From Pararhodobacter sp. CCB-MM2 (GTDB taxonomy: Bacteria; Pseudomonadota; Alphaproteobacteria; Rhodobacterales; Rhodobacteraceae), in the NCBI RefSeq assembly GCF_001691415.1, contig NZ_LRRR01000007.1, positions 110,337-174,336 on the forward strand: 64,000 nucleotides of DNA, read 5' to 3'. The notes under the pieces are model-generated. The model was not told the origin of the DNA. It was given only the letters and a program-made list of their open reading frames with translations, and made no database searches. The position numbers and the translations under genes were made by a program. Shown here one piece after another: positions 8,017-16,886 of this stretch (positions are counted from its first letter, which is position 1; each line of letters opens with the position of its first letter).

Positions 8017-9158
8017 CGCGCACCTGCTTTCAGGCTGGCGAGGACGGCCTGCGTATCCGCACCGATCTCGGGCACATCGACCGAGGCGCCGACCACCGGA
8101 CGTCCATCGATCTCCAAGGGCAGCGCCGGCGCGCGGAAATCGCCTTTCGAGGCGTAATGCGAGGTGAAAAGCCCCCCCTCGCGGTTCACATGCGGGTCGT
8201 CATACATCTCGGCCGGACGGGCGACGGGGGCGAAGAGCAGGTCGTTCGCCTCCATGATCTGCACCATCTCGGCATAGGGGCGGCTGGCGACCACGGCGGC
8301 GATCTGCGGCAGGGTGCGATCGCGCCCCTCGATCTGCTGCGGGCGGGTCTGCAGGGCCGGATCGTCCAGAAGATGCTCCAGCCCCAGCCCGCGGCACAGC
8401 TTGGCCCATTGGCCATCGGTGGCCGCGCCAACGAAGATCTGGCGCCCATCCGCCGTGGGGAACAGGTCATAGACCGGCCACGAGAAGACGCGCTCGGGCA
8501 TCGGCGGGGATTCCGTGCCCTCGATATCGAACTGCACCATGTGCTGCGCGACGAGCAGCAGGCAGTTCTCGAACAGCCCCGAGCGCACCGCCGCGCCTTG
8601 ACCCGATTTGCCGCGCGCGATGAGCGAGGCCAGCACGCCGAAGGCCGTGAACAGCCCGCCCATGATGTCATTGGCCGAGGACCCGATGCGCAACGGCCGC
8701 CCGGTCGGCCCGGTCATATAAGCCATGCCGGTCATCATCTGCACGACCTCGTCCATCGCCGCGCGATGCTCGTAGGGCCCCTTCAGGAACCCCTTGCACG
8801 AGGCGACGATCAGCTGCGGATAGACCGCGCGCAGCTGGTCAGAGGCGAGACCCATCTTGGTCAAGGTCTCGTCCCGGAAGTTCTCGACGAAGACATCGGC
8901 GGTCGCCAGCAGCGCATGCAGGGTCTTCAGATCGCCCGCATCCTTCACGTCCAGCACCACGGATTTCTTGCCCCGGTTGAAGGTCGGGAAGAAGCCCGCG
9001 CCCATGCCGGTCAGGTTGCGCGTCTTGTCGCCCTGCGGCGGCTCGATCTTGATCACCTCGGCGCCCAGGAAGCCCAGAAACATCCCCGTCGAGGGGCCCA
9101 TGACCATATGGCTCATCTCGACCACGCGGATGCCGCTGAGCGGTAGATCTGTCTGCAT
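8013..9158 (-). CDS. CaiB/BaiF (family III) CoA-transferase
   Basis: A 381-residue CoA-transferase with the family III N-terminus (LSGIRVVEMSHMVMGPSTGMFLGFLGAEVIKIEPP). The catalytic Asp lies in HRAAMDEVVQMMTG (about residue 136), and MTGPTGRPLRIGSSANDIMGGLFTAFGVLA is the mid-domain core. It moves CoA from a donor thioester (often succinyl-CoA) to a carboxylic acid. As first gene of the operon it would activate the imported acid for the downstream lyase. The ATG at 9158 is 95 bp from the divergent LysR start. Confidence 0.92.
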   Translation of the reverse strand: MQTDLPLSGIRVVEMSHMVMGPSTGMFLGFLGAEVIKIEPPQGDKTRNLTGMGAGFFPTFNRGKKSVVLDVKDAGDLKTLHALLATADVFVENFRDETLTKMGLASDQLRAVYPQLIVASCKGFLKGPYEHRAAMDEVVQMMTGMAYMTGPTGRPLRIGSSANDIMGGLFTAFGVLASLIARGKSGQGAAVRSGLFENCLLLVAQHMVQFDIEGTESPPMPERVFSWPVYDLFPTADGRQIFVGAATDGQWAKLCRGLGLEHLLDDPALQTRPQQIEGRDRTLPQIAAVVASRPYAEMVQIMEANDLLFAPVARPAEMYDDPHVNREGGLFTSHYASKGDFRAPALPLEIDGRPVVGASVDVPEIGADTQAVLASLKAGAR

Positions 9159-9236
9159 CGGGCCGTCCTTCTCGTCCTTGCAGGGACGATGGCAAAGATG
9201 CAGGATGAAGAAAATTATATCCTTCTGAACCTACCA

Positions 9237-9251
9237 TTCTGAAAACCAGAA
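9237..9251. promoter_or_regulatory. Putative LysR-type operator (TTCTG-N5-CAGAA)
   Basis: A 15-bp dyad, TTCTG and CAGAA around five bases, sits just before the LysR start codon. A further TTCTGAA occurs 14 bp upstream (9223-9229). The placement fits autoregulation plus control of the divergent CoA-transferase operon. Confidence 0.45.
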
Positions 9252-9253
9252 CG

Positions 9254-10189
9254 ATGGACACACGACAGCTGCGCTACTTCACCGCCGTCTGCGAATTCCG
9301 GAACCTCTCGCATGCAGCCGACCATTGCCACACGGCGGCCTCGGCACTGAGCCATCACATCGCCGCGCTGGAGGAGGAGCTGGGCACGCCGCTCTTCACC
9401 CGCAAGCCGCGCGGGATGGAGCCGACGGCGGCGGGGTTGCGCCTGCTGGACCACGCGCGCCGGATCCTCGACGCCTTCGAGACCGCGGCCACGGATGTGC
9501 GCACGGGGCAGGCCGAGATCTCGGGCCAGATCGCCGTGGGCATGCCGTTTTCAGTGATCAACGTGATCGGCGCCGACCTGATGCGCAGCGTGATCGAGGA
9601 CATGCCCCGCGTGCGGCTCCTGATCCGCGAGGGGCTGTCGGGGCTGACCTATACGACGCTGCGGCAGGGCGAGGTCGAGGCCGCGCTGATCTTCAACCCG
9701 CCGCCCGACACGCTGACCCGCCGCCAGCCGCTGCTGGAGGAGGCGCTGTTCTGCATCGGCCATCCGCAGCTGCTGGGCACCCAGCCCGCGCCGATCACCA
9801 TCGACGAGATGGCGCAGCTGCCGCTGTCGATGCTGCAAAGCGGGAACCTGTTGCGCGCGCTCAGCGACCGGCCGGGGCAATTGGCTCGGCTGGAGGCCGG
9901 GGCGCAGATCCAGCTGGCCTCGGTCGCGGGGACGCTGGCGGCGCTCAGGGCCGGGCTGGCCTGCACGCTGGCGCCGAAGGTGCTGGTCTCCGATGATCTG
10001 AAGCGCGGCACGCTGGTCGCGCGCCCGGTAATCGAGCCGCAACCGATGCGCACGCTCTATCTGGTCACGGATCAGGACCTTGTGCCGACGCCGTTGAACG
10101 AATGGATGCAGGCGCGCATCACCACCTTGGTGACGGAGGCCGTGCGCGACGGCCGTTGGGACGGGGCGCGCCTGCCCACGGGCGGTTAG
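9254..10189 (+). CDS. LysR-family transcriptional regulator
   Basis: A 311-residue LysR regulator. The winged HTH spans residues 1-60 (MDTRQLRYFTAVCEFRNLSH, ALSHHIAALEEELGTPLFTR), followed by an effector-binding domain with the two-lobe LysR substrate fold. It is divergent from the CoA-transferase/lyase/TRAP operon with 95 bp between, the classical LysR arrangement, so it probably activates that operon in response to the imported acid or its CoA ester. Its stop overlaps the stop of the convergent carbonic-anhydrase-like gene by 3 bp. Confidence 0.93.
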   Translation: MDTRQLRYFTAVCEFRNLSHAADHCHTAASALSHHIAALEEELGTPLFTRKPRGMEPTAAGLRLLDHARRILDAFETAATDVRTGQAEISGQIAVGMPFSVINVIGADLMRSVIEDMPRVRLLIREGLSGLTYTTLRQGEVEAALIFNPPPDTLTRRQPLLEEALFCIGHPQLLGTQPAPITIDEMAQLPLSMLQSGNLLRALSDRPGQLARLEAGAQIQLASVAGTLAALRAGLACTLAPKVLVSDDLKRGTLVARPVIEPQPMRTLYLVTDQDLVPTPLNEWMQARITTLVTEAVRDGRWDGARLPTGG

Positions 10190-10707
10190 AGCGGCACGAA
10201 ATCCGCGGCGAAACGGGCGGCGTTGGCCACGTAATTGTCAGCGGATTGGCGGATCGCGTCTTCCGCCTCAGGTCCCAATTGCCGGATGGCCTTGGCCGGC
10301 GCGCCGACGATCAGGCTGTTGTCGGGGAAGTCCTTGCCTTCGGTGACCAAGGCATTGGCGCCGACGATGCAATTCTTGCCGATCCGCGCATTATTGAGGA
10401 TCGTCGCCCCCATCCCGATCAGGCAATTGTCGCCGATGGTGCAGCCGTGAACGATGGCGCCATGACCGATCGTCACGCCCGCGCCGATCGTCAACGGCGC
10501 GCCGGGATCGGAATGCAGCACGGCATTCTCCTGAACATTGGTCCGGGCGCCGATGCGGATCGGTTCGTTATCGCCCCGGATCGTCGCGCCGAACCAGACG
10601 CCGGTCTGGTCGCCCAGCGTCACCGCGCCGATGACATGGGCATTGGGCGCGACCCAGCAGGCGCCCTCGGTAACCGGGGCCTGCAATCCCAGCGAGCATA
10701 ACGGCAT
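10186..10707 (-). CDS. Gamma carbonic anhydrase-like hexapeptide-repeat protein
   Basis: A 173-residue left-handed beta-helix protein of the gamma-class carbonic anhydrase/YrdA family. Hexapeptide repeats run through most of it (HVIGAVTLGDQTGVWFGATI, TIGHGAIVHGCTIGDNCLIG, ARIGKNCIVGANALV). The metal-binding His set is visible in VLHSD, TIGHG and IVHGC. The ATG at 10707 follows GGAGGAGACC; the longer frame to 11028 would run into a divergent gene. These proteins are Zn/Fe/Co enzymes or carbonic-anhydrase-like assembly factors; activity in this clade is often unproven. Confidence 0.9.
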   Translation of the reverse strand: MPLCSLGLQAPVTEGACWVAPNAHVIGAVTLGDQTGVWFGATIRGDNEPIRIGARTNVQENAVLHSDPGAPLTIGAGVTIGHGAIVHGCTIGDNCLIGMGATILNNARIGKNCIVGANALVTEGKDFPDNSLIVGAPAKAIRQLGPEAEDAIRQSADNYVANAARFAADFVPL

Positions 10708-10780
10708 GATGGTCTCCTCCTTACGAATGGGACCGGCATAGCAGGCGGCACGGCTTCGGAAAATCATGCGTTGCCGAAAG

Positions 10781-10805
10781 CAGCCTTCTACGTTCCAGAA
10801 GGCTG
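10781..10805. other. Perfect 9-bp inverted repeat between divergent genes
   Basis: CAGCCTTCT and AGAAGGCTG flank a 7-base spacer, in the 163-bp region between the divergent carbonic-anhydrase-like and secreted hypothetical genes. It could be an operator or an RNA hairpin in the leader of the + strand gene. Confidence 0.4.
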
Positions 10806-10870
10806 GCGGAGGCCGCGCCGCGCTGTCATCATCTACCCATTGATCACCGCTATTTTCACCGGAGTTTCCC

Positions 10871-11500
10871 TTGCCCCCTTTCCGTTTCGCCCTGACCGCA
10901 ACTCTCGCCCTGGTGGCGCCGCCGGTCCTCGCCCAGTCCGTCACCCTCACCCCCGCGCCCGAGGTTTCGGCCCTGATGGCCGCCTGCACGCCGACCGATG
11001 CCTCGGGCCCGGCGGTGCGCGATGACATGCTGACGCGCGGATGGAGTGTTCCCGCGGACGAGGCTTGGGCCGAGGGCGTCGCCGTCCTCAGCGCCGCGCA
11101 TCTGTGGTCCTTCCTGCCCGAGATGATCCGCGAGGATCAGGTCGCCGCGCTGCCCCGCCTGATCGAGGCCGTCGACGAAGGCACACGTCGCGAGACCTCT
11201 GCCTTCCTGACCCGCGAGGGTGAATGGGCCCTGCTGATGTGGTCCGGGGACAATCTGTCGTGCCTCTGGGCCGGGCCGGAAACGCAAACGCTGAACATCC
11301 TCGCCACCCAGCTGGGGGGCTTCCCGCCGAGCGAGGGCGTGGCCACGGCCGAACTGATGCAGCGGCTGGAGGCCGGCGGCCGCAACTGGGTCCGCCGCAT
11401 GGCCGTCGGCCGCACCCCGCCTGCGGACCTGCCGCCCGAGGTCGCCGCCCAAGCCGTGACCGATGCCGCGCGGCTGGACCGCTCCCCGGACGAAGGTTGA
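10871..11500 (+). CDS. Secreted hypothetical protein
   Basis: No family is recognised. The 209-residue product starts at a TTG (10871) preceded by GGAG, and begins with a clear signal peptide (FALTATLALVAPPVLAQS). The mature part is acidic and helical, with two or three Cys (AACTPTD, DNLSCLWAG) that could form a disulfide. It looks like a periplasmic protein of the kind common as 'hypothetical' in Rhodobacterales. It is divergent from the carbonic anhydrase-like gene and 73 bp upstream of the DUF2177 gene, so those two may be co-transcribed. Confidence 0.6.
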   Translation: MPPFRFALTATLALVAPPVLAQSVTLTPAPEVSALMAACTPTDASGPAVRDDMLTRGWSVPADEAWAEGVAVLSAAHLWSFLPEMIREDQVAALPRLIEAVDEGTRRETSAFLTREGEWALLMWSGDNLSCLWAGPETQTLNILATQLGGFPPSEGVATAELMQRLEAGGRNWVRRMAVGRTPPADLPPEVAAQAVTDAARLDRSPDEG

Positions 11501-11572
11501 TCCGCTCCGTCCCCGGCACCGTATCTGGAGAAACGGCGGGGCATCATCGCCCCGTCCGATCCGGAGCCTGAC

Positions 11573-11965
11573 ATGATCCTCTATGCCGTGACCGCGCTGA
11601 TCTTCCTGGCGCTTGACGCCGTGATGCTGACGCTGGTGATGAAACCCTTGTTCACGCGCCATCTGGGCGAGGCCATGCGCGACTCGCCGATGCTGGGCGC
11701 GGCTGGGGTGTTCTACCTCGCCTATGTCGCGGGGCTGGTGATCCTCGTGTCGCTGCCGGCGCTGAATGACGGCGATCCGTGGCGCGCGGCGTGGCAGGGC
11801 GCGCTGATCGGCGCGATGGCCTATGGCACCTACGAGTTCACGTCGATGTCCATCATGCGCGACTGGTCGTGGCAGATGGTCGCCACCGACACCCTGTGGG
11901 GCTGCGTGCTGACCGGTTTCTCGGCCTGGGCCGGGGTGGCCTTGTTGATGCGCTGGCAGGGCTGA
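11573..11965 (+). CDS. DUF2177 family membrane protein
   Basis: A 130-residue protein with four hydrophobic segments. It matches the DUF2177 pattern: an N-terminal ALIFLALDAVMLTLVMKPLF helix, FYLAYVAGLVILV, GALIGAMAYGTYEFTSMSIM and a final WQMVATDTLWGCVLTG helix. The family is of unknown function, sits in the inner membrane and is widespread in proteobacteria. The ATG at 11573 follows CGGAGCCTGAC. Confidence 0.8.
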   Translation: MILYAVTALIFLALDAVMLTLVMKPLFTRHLGEAMRDSPMLGAAGVFYLAYVAGLVILVSLPALNDGDPWRAAWQGALIGAMAYGTYEFTSMSIMRDWSWQMVATDTLWGCVLTGFSAWAGVALLMRWQG

Positions 11966-12131
11966 CACCAAGGCGAAACCCTGCCCCGACGGCGCGGCGA
12001 ATGCGCAACACTCTTCGCCGCGTTTAGCGCCGTCCATTGCGACGACAACACCTTGCGCGTATCCGCGACACCAGCAAGGTACCTCCAAGACACCCCGCCA
12101 GCCTGTCAATTCTCAGCTGTCGGGGGACATC

Positions 12132-14102
12132 TTGCGACAAATTACCAAACCACCGTTCCTTTCGGTCTCGATCCTGGCCCTGACTGCGGGCCTTGGCCTG
12201 CCGGCGGCCGCACAATCGACCGAGGCGGCGGCCTCGACCTTCCTCGGCACGATCCGCATCGACAGTCACGCCGCGCAGGCCGTGCTCGGCAATGACGAGA
12301 TCACCGAAGAAGAAATCGACCAGCGCAACCCCTCGTCCATTCGCGACGTCTTCGCGGGTGTGTCGTCGGTGCAGGCCTCGGGCGGGGCCTCGATGGCGAC
12401 CAATGTCTTCGTGAACGGGCTGGAGGAAAGCCTGCTCGCCGTCACCATCGACGGCGCGCGGCAGAACAAGTCGCCCTTCCATCACACCGGCAACGTCCTG
12501 CTGGACCCGGCCTTGCTGCGCCGCGTCGAAATCAGCGCGGGCCTTGCCCCGGCGGATGCGGGCGCCAATGCCACGGGCGGCGTCATCGCCTATGAATACG
12601 CCGATGCCATCGACCTGTTGCAACCCGGCCAGACCTTCGGCGGCCGCTTCACGCTGGCCACCGGCACCAACGGCTACGGCGTGCGCACGGGGATGGCGGT
12701 CTATGGCCTTGTCGGGCAGCTTGATTACCTGCTCAACATCTCCGGCCAGTCGGGCGACCATTACGAAGACGGCTCCGGCACGACGATGTTGGGCACCGAG
12801 CCCGAGCTGCGCAACTACATGGCGCGGGTCGGCTACACGATGGACGACGGCAGCCGCCTCCGCTTTGCCGCCTCGCGCACCGAGGACACCGGCGAGCGTC
12901 TGGCGCAGGCGGGACCCGGAGGCCTGCTGTTCATCCGCCCCGATTTCGCCGGCGTGGTGGGGCGCGACAGCGTGCTGGTTACGCCGTATTCCGGCCGGAC
13001 CTCGTACACGCTGACCTGGCAGGGGGCCGAGACCGAGGCCACCGATCTGGAAGCCCAGCTGACCTACAACGAGCAGGAACTGGACGGCATCGGCATCTGG
13101 GGTGAGAACACCTCGTTCAGCGGCTATCTGGAGAATGTCTTCCACCTGAGCAACGGCACCGTGACCGCCGGGATCGACGGCTTCCGCGAGCGGGCCCATG
13201 GCTTTGGCCGCGGCACCGGGGCCTATGGCGACAGCGGCACCGAGCGGTTGAGCAGCGTCGGTCTCTATGCCCAAGCGCGGCAGGATCTGACCGAGCGTCT
13301 GTCCGTCTCGTATGGCGGTCGCTACGACTGGCAACATTTCACCGCTGCCACCGGCGAAGACTTCCGCGACAGCGGCGCCAGCGTGAATGCCTCGCTGGAC
13401 TATATCCTGACCGATACGCTGACGCTGAACGCCGGCGCGGCCTCGACCTGGGGCGGGTTCGAGCTGGGCGAGGCGGCGCTGATCAACTTCGGGACCACCT
13501 GGGATTACACCGGCTTTCGCGCCTCGCAATCGCGCGCGGCCCGGATCGGTTTGCGCTATGCGCAGGGGCCGTGGGAAGTGTCCGGCGCCCTGTTCTACAC
13601 CGCGGTTGACGACATCGCCGCTGTCCTGCCGACCGCCGGCGCGCGTGGTACGCTGACCGACGTCGTCAGTCAGGGCTTCGATGGCTCGGTCGCCTATCAG
13701 GGCGCGCGCGGCTATGCCCGTGTCAACCTGACCTGGGCCGATGTGCAGGCCAACGGCAGCGACATCGCGACCACTGCCTATTACCTCGGCCGCCCCGTCG
13801 GCAGCACCGCCGCGCTGGAGCTGGGGGTCGATGTGACCCCGGAATGGACGCTGGGCGGCTCGGCCCAGATTGCCTTCGAGAACGAGCTGGAGACGGTCAC
13901 CCTGCCGTCCTACGAGGTGCTGAACCTCTTCGCCACCTGGCGTCCGGTCCGATACGACGGCCTCCAGGTCCGCTTCGATGTCGATAACGTCTTCGACACG
14001 ACCTATGCCAGCCGCAGCTCGGACGGGATCGGGCTGAGCAACGTGGTCGCGCTGAACGAAGCCGGGCGGACCTTCCGTGTCTCGGCCGTGGTTGAGTTCT
14101 AA
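12132..14102 (+). CDS. TonB-dependent outer-membrane receptor (paralogue 1)
   Basis: A 656-residue TonB-dependent transporter. A signal peptide (about residues 1-27, ending in AAAQS) is followed by a possible TonB box (FLGTIRI) and a plug domain (IRDVFAGVSSVQASGG, VFVNGLEESLLAVTIDGARQN, LLRRVEISAGLAPADAG). A beta-barrel ends in aromatic VVEF, as expected for outer-membrane insertion. The start is TTG at 12132 after GGGGGA; no better ATG precedes the leader. Substrate is unknown; heme, siderophore or another scarce metal chelate is plausible by family. It is clearly related to the next receptor, and a strong hairpin follows the stop. Confidence 0.88.
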   Translation: MRQITKPPFLSVSILALTAGLGLPAAAQSTEAAASTFLGTIRIDSHAAQAVLGNDEITEEEIDQRNPSSIRDVFAGVSSVQASGGASMATNVFVNGLEESLLAVTIDGARQNKSPFHHTGNVLLDPALLRRVEISAGLAPADAGANATGGVIAYEYADAIDLLQPGQTFGGRFTLATGTNGYGVRTGMAVYGLVGQLDYLLNISGQSGDHYEDGSGTTMLGTEPELRNYMARVGYTMDDGSRLRFAASRTEDTGERLAQAGPGGLLFIRPDFAGVVGRDSVLVTPYSGRTSYTLTWQGAETEATDLEAQLTYNEQELDGIGIWGENTSFSGYLENVFHLSNGTVTAGIDGFRERAHGFGRGTGAYGDSGTERLSSVGLYAQARQDLTERLSVSYGGRYDWQHFTAATGEDFRDSGASVNASLDYILTDTLTLNAGAASTWGGFELGEAALINFGTTWDYTGFRASQSRAARIGLRYAQGPWEVSGALFYTAVDDIAAVLPTAGARGTLTDVVSQGFDGSVAYQGARGYARVNLTWADVQANGSDIATTAYYLGRPVGSTAALELGVDVTPEWTLGGSAQIAFENELETVTLPSYEVLNLFATWRPVRYDGLQVRFDVDNVFDTTYASRSSDGIGLSNVVALNEAGRTFRVSAVVEF

Positions 14103-14110
14103 GACCGTCA

Positions 14111-14141
14111 GGGCAGGGCCGGCGAACGTCCGGCCCTGCCC
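14111..14141. terminator. Strong hairpin after the first TonB receptor
   Basis: Perfect 12-bp arms (GGGCAGGGCCGG at 14111-14122 and CCGGCCCTGCCC at 14130-14141) with a 7-base loop, 8 bp after the receptor stop. No T-run follows, so it may act as a rho-dependent or RNA-stabilising end rather than an intrinsic terminator. Confidence 0.5.
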
Positions 14142-14175
14142 GACATTCAGACCCCCGAATCCACATATTTTGCTT

Positions 14176-14193
14176 AACATGCAATTGCATGTT
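14176..14193. promoter_or_regulatory. Perfect 18-bp palindrome upstream of second TonB receptor (MarR-type operator candidate)
   Basis: AACATGCAATTGCATGTT is a perfect dyad with no spacer, 72 bp before the second receptor's ATG. Its length and AT-centred TTGCAT/ATGCAA core fit MarR-family operators, and a MarR-type gene lies directly after this receptor on the opposite strand. Confidence 0.65.
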
Positions 14194-14265
14194 TGTGACA
14201 CTCATGCTATCTGCGCCCCAGCCAAGACGTTGTCCGAGCCATCCAACCCGATGCCGGAGGCCCCG

Positions 14266-16269
14266 ATGACGTACCCGCTTTCCCTTTCCCGTCCCGCTCG
14301 TGCCCGGCTGATGGCCGGCGTTGCCGCACTGGCCCTTGCCTCAGGCGCGCCGCAAAGCGCAGGGGCGCAGGAAGACGGCGGGTTGGTGCAATTCCTCGGC
14401 ACGATCCTGTTGGACCCGGCGCATGCCCGCGCCCGCGACCCCGAGGGGACGGCCGCCGACCGGGGCAACAGCCATTACGTCGCCGATGCCGAGCTGGAGC
14501 GGGCGCGGATGGGCGATCTGCGCGACCTCTTCGCGGGTATTGCGTCGGTGTCGGTCGGCGGGGCGATCCCGATCGCGCAGAAGATCTTCGTCAACGGCAT
14601 CGACATGCTGAACCTCGCCGTGACGCTGGACGGCGTGTCGCAGAACAACCGGCTGTTCCACCACATCTCGGCCAACGCCTTTGATCCGGGGCTGCTGCGC
14701 TTCGTGCGGGTGGATGCAGGCGCCGCCCCTGCCGACGCGGGCCCCCATGCCATGGCCGGGGCCGTGGTGATGGAGACGGTCGATGTCGGCGACATCCTTG
14801 AACCCGGTCAGCAATACGGCGGCAACGCGCGGCTGAGCTTCGGCTCGAATGGCGAAACCTTCGGGCGCTCGGCGACGGCGGCGGGGCGGATCGGCATGCT
14901 GGAATGGCTGGCCTATGCCCGCACCGTCACTGGCGAGGATTACCGCGCCGGCGACGGCAGCGTGGTCGAGGGCAGCGCCGCCGATCTGTCGACCCGGCTG
15001 CTGAAGCTGGCCTTTGAGAGCGACGACGGCCACCGGCTGGAATTCTCGGCGCAGGAGATGCAGGACGACGCCCTGCGCCCCTACCGCGCCAACATCGGCA
15101 GCGTCGGCCGCCCCTTCCCGCTGCGCCGGCATGAGACCACGCGCAGCAGCTATGCCCTCAGCTACGAACGGCTGGACGCCGAGGGGTGGTGGGACCCGCA
15201 TCTGGTGATCGGCCGCTCCGAGGTCGAGGTCGGCGTGGACCAACCCTATTACCCGGCGCTCGGCGTCAGCCGCGGCGTGACCAGCACCACCTCCGCCACC
15301 TTCGAGAACCGCTTCCATTTCTCGCCCGACAGCACGCTGACCGCGGGTCTGGATTTCTACGACCGGCACAGCACCTACAGCGACGATGCCACCGCCGCGA
15401 TGAGCGAGACGGCCCGCAACTGGGGGATCTTCGCACAGATGCGCATGGACCCCAGCGATGCGCTGTCGCTTTCCTTCGGCGCGCGTTGGGACCAGCAGGA
15501 CTTCACCGGCACGAACGGCTGGCAGGAGCCGTTCTCAGGCTTCAGCGGCAATGCCTCGGTCTCGTACCGGGTGACGGATGCGCTGCGCCTGCGGGCCGGG
15601 ATCTCGTCGGTGTTCGGCGGCATGACCATCGAGGACAACTTCATCTTCAACCCCGGCTGGGACTACACCGGGATGCGCGCCTCGCGCTCCGAGAACCTGA
15701 CGCTGGGCTTCGACTGGGAAGCCGGCGACCTGACGCTGGACGGCGAGGTCTTCATCACCCGGCTGAGCGACGTGCGACTGGCCTCCTATGCCGCGAACGC
15801 GATGGGGGACGCCGAAAGCCGCGGCTTCAACCTGGGTCTGGGCTATGGTTGGGACAACGGCTACCTGCGGGCGTCCTATGCCTGGAGCCAGGTCGATGTG
15901 AACGGCGCGCTCTCGGACAGCTACAGCGCGCTGGATTTGGGCGCACCCTTGGGCGGCGTCGTGTCGCTGGAACTGCAACACCGCCCTGACGGCAGCAATT
16001 TCACCTTGGGGGGCAGCATCGACGCGGCCTTGGCCTATGACGACGTGGCGGCGGGCTCGGATCAGGGGCTGCCGGGCTATGCGGTGCTGAACCTCTTCGC
16101 CGAATACCACTCGCCGACGATCCGCGGGCTGACCTTGCGGGCCGAGGTCAACAACGTGTTCGACCGCCATTACGCCGACCGGGCGACGTATGGGGGCGAC
16201 TTCGCCTCGGTCACGCCGCTCTATGAACCCGGCCGCAACGTGCAGCTGACGGCGACCATGCGGTTCTGA
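14266..16269 (+). CDS. TonB-dependent outer-membrane receptor (paralogue 2)
   Basis: A 667-residue TonB-dependent transporter. The ATG at 14266 follows GGAGG and gives a signal peptide ending near SAGAQ. A possible TonB box (FLGTILL) is followed by a plug with the same landmarks as the upstream paralogue: DLFAGIASVSVGG, IFVNGIDMLNLAVTLDGVSQN, LLRFVRVDAGAAPADAG. The barrel ends in TATMRF. Shared plug motifs show a tandem paralogous pair with divergent barrels, suggesting related but different substrates. The palindrome at 14176-14193 and the adjacent MarR gene suggest regulated expression independent of paralogue 1. Confidence 0.9.
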   Translation: MTYPLSLSRPARARLMAGVAALALASGAPQSAGAQEDGGLVQFLGTILLDPAHARARDPEGTAADRGNSHYVADAELERARMGDLRDLFAGIASVSVGGAIPIAQKIFVNGIDMLNLAVTLDGVSQNNRLFHHISANAFDPGLLRFVRVDAGAAPADAGPHAMAGAVVMETVDVGDILEPGQQYGGNARLSFGSNGETFGRSATAAGRIGMLEWLAYARTVTGEDYRAGDGSVVEGSAADLSTRLLKLAFESDDGHRLEFSAQEMQDDALRPYRANIGSVGRPFPLRRHETTRSSYALSYERLDAEGWWDPHLVIGRSEVEVGVDQPYYPALGVSRGVTSTTSATFENRFHFSPDSTLTAGLDFYDRHSTYSDDATAAMSETARNWGIFAQMRMDPSDALSLSFGARWDQQDFTGTNGWQEPFSGFSGNASVSYRVTDALRLRAGISSVFGGMTIEDNFIFNPGWDYTGMRASRSENLTLGFDWEAGDLTLDGEVFITRLSDVRLASYAANAMGDAESRGFNLGLGYGWDNGYLRASYAWSQVDVNGALSDSYSALDLGAPLGGVVSLELQHRPDGSNFTLGGSIDAALAYDDVAAGSDQGLPGYAVLNLFAEYHSPTIRGLTLRAEVNNVFDRHYADRATYGGDFASVTPLYEPGRNVQLTATMRF

Positions 16270-16271
16270 CC

Positions 16272-16757
16272 TCAGCCATAGAGACGGTTCAGCAGACGGA
16301 CGAGGTCATAGGCCTCGTCCGTCGACAGCCGCGGAGCCATGGCTTGCTGGATGCGGTCCATGTAGACCGCCCAGACCTTCTTTTGCAGCCCCTCCGCAGC
16401 CTCGGTCAGGAACAGGCGCTGGCCCCGGCCCGCGCCCGGCGTCGCCTCGCGCCGGATCAGCCCGGCCTTCTCGATCCGGGCGACATGGCGCGACAGGGCA
16501 TATTGCGGGACATTGAGGCGCCTTTGCAGATCCAGCATCGGCACGCCCTCGGCCCCGGCTTCCTCAGTCGCGAAAAGGATCTCGTACCAGATGGGGTCGG
16601 CAATCCCGAGGTCGCGCAACGCCGCCGAGATATCCGGCACCAGCGAGCGTTCGACCCGCAACAGCGCGAAGAACGCGCGGTTATAGGCGATGCGGGCGTC
16701 GGCATCGCCGAATTGCGGAGCGGAAGGGGCAGGGCGGTCGTCGCTCATGGCGTCCAA
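16272..16757 (-). CDS. MarR-family transcriptional regulator
   Basis: A 161-residue winged-helix regulator. The core reads MLDLQRRLNVPQYALSRHVARIEKAGLIRREATPGAGRGQ over residues 75-115 (recognition helix plus wing with DxR-like turn), followed by the LTEAAEGLQKKVW dimer helix. It starts at 16757, or at 16748 (MSDDR). The stop is 3 bp from the TonB receptor's stop in convergent orientation. It is the best candidate to bind the 18-bp palindrome at 14176-14193 (inference); no matching palindrome was seen upstream of its own start. Confidence 0.9.
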   Translation of the reverse strand: MDAMSDDRPAPSAPQFGDADARIAYNRAFFALLRVERSLVPDISAALRDLGIADPIWYEILFATEEAGAEGVPMLDLQRRLNVPQYALSRHVARIEKAGLIRREATPGAGRGQRLFLTEAAEGLQKKVWAVYMDRIQQAMAPRLSTDEAYDLVRLLNRLYG

Positions 16758-16886
16758 GGGCTAGAGAAAGAGCGGCAAGACCCGCCCCCCTCTGTATCCC
16801 CCACGCCGAATGATCGCTACCCTTGCCAAGTCTCATTGAGCGACGGGCAAGTTGAGCCTGCGCTGACGACCGCCAGATACCGGAAC

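Noticed and set aside
12024..14201. Long minus-strand open frame opposite the first TonB receptor
   Set aside because: Antisense artefact: low-complexity Arg/Gly/Gln-rich translation, while the + strand frame has signal peptide, plug and barrel features.
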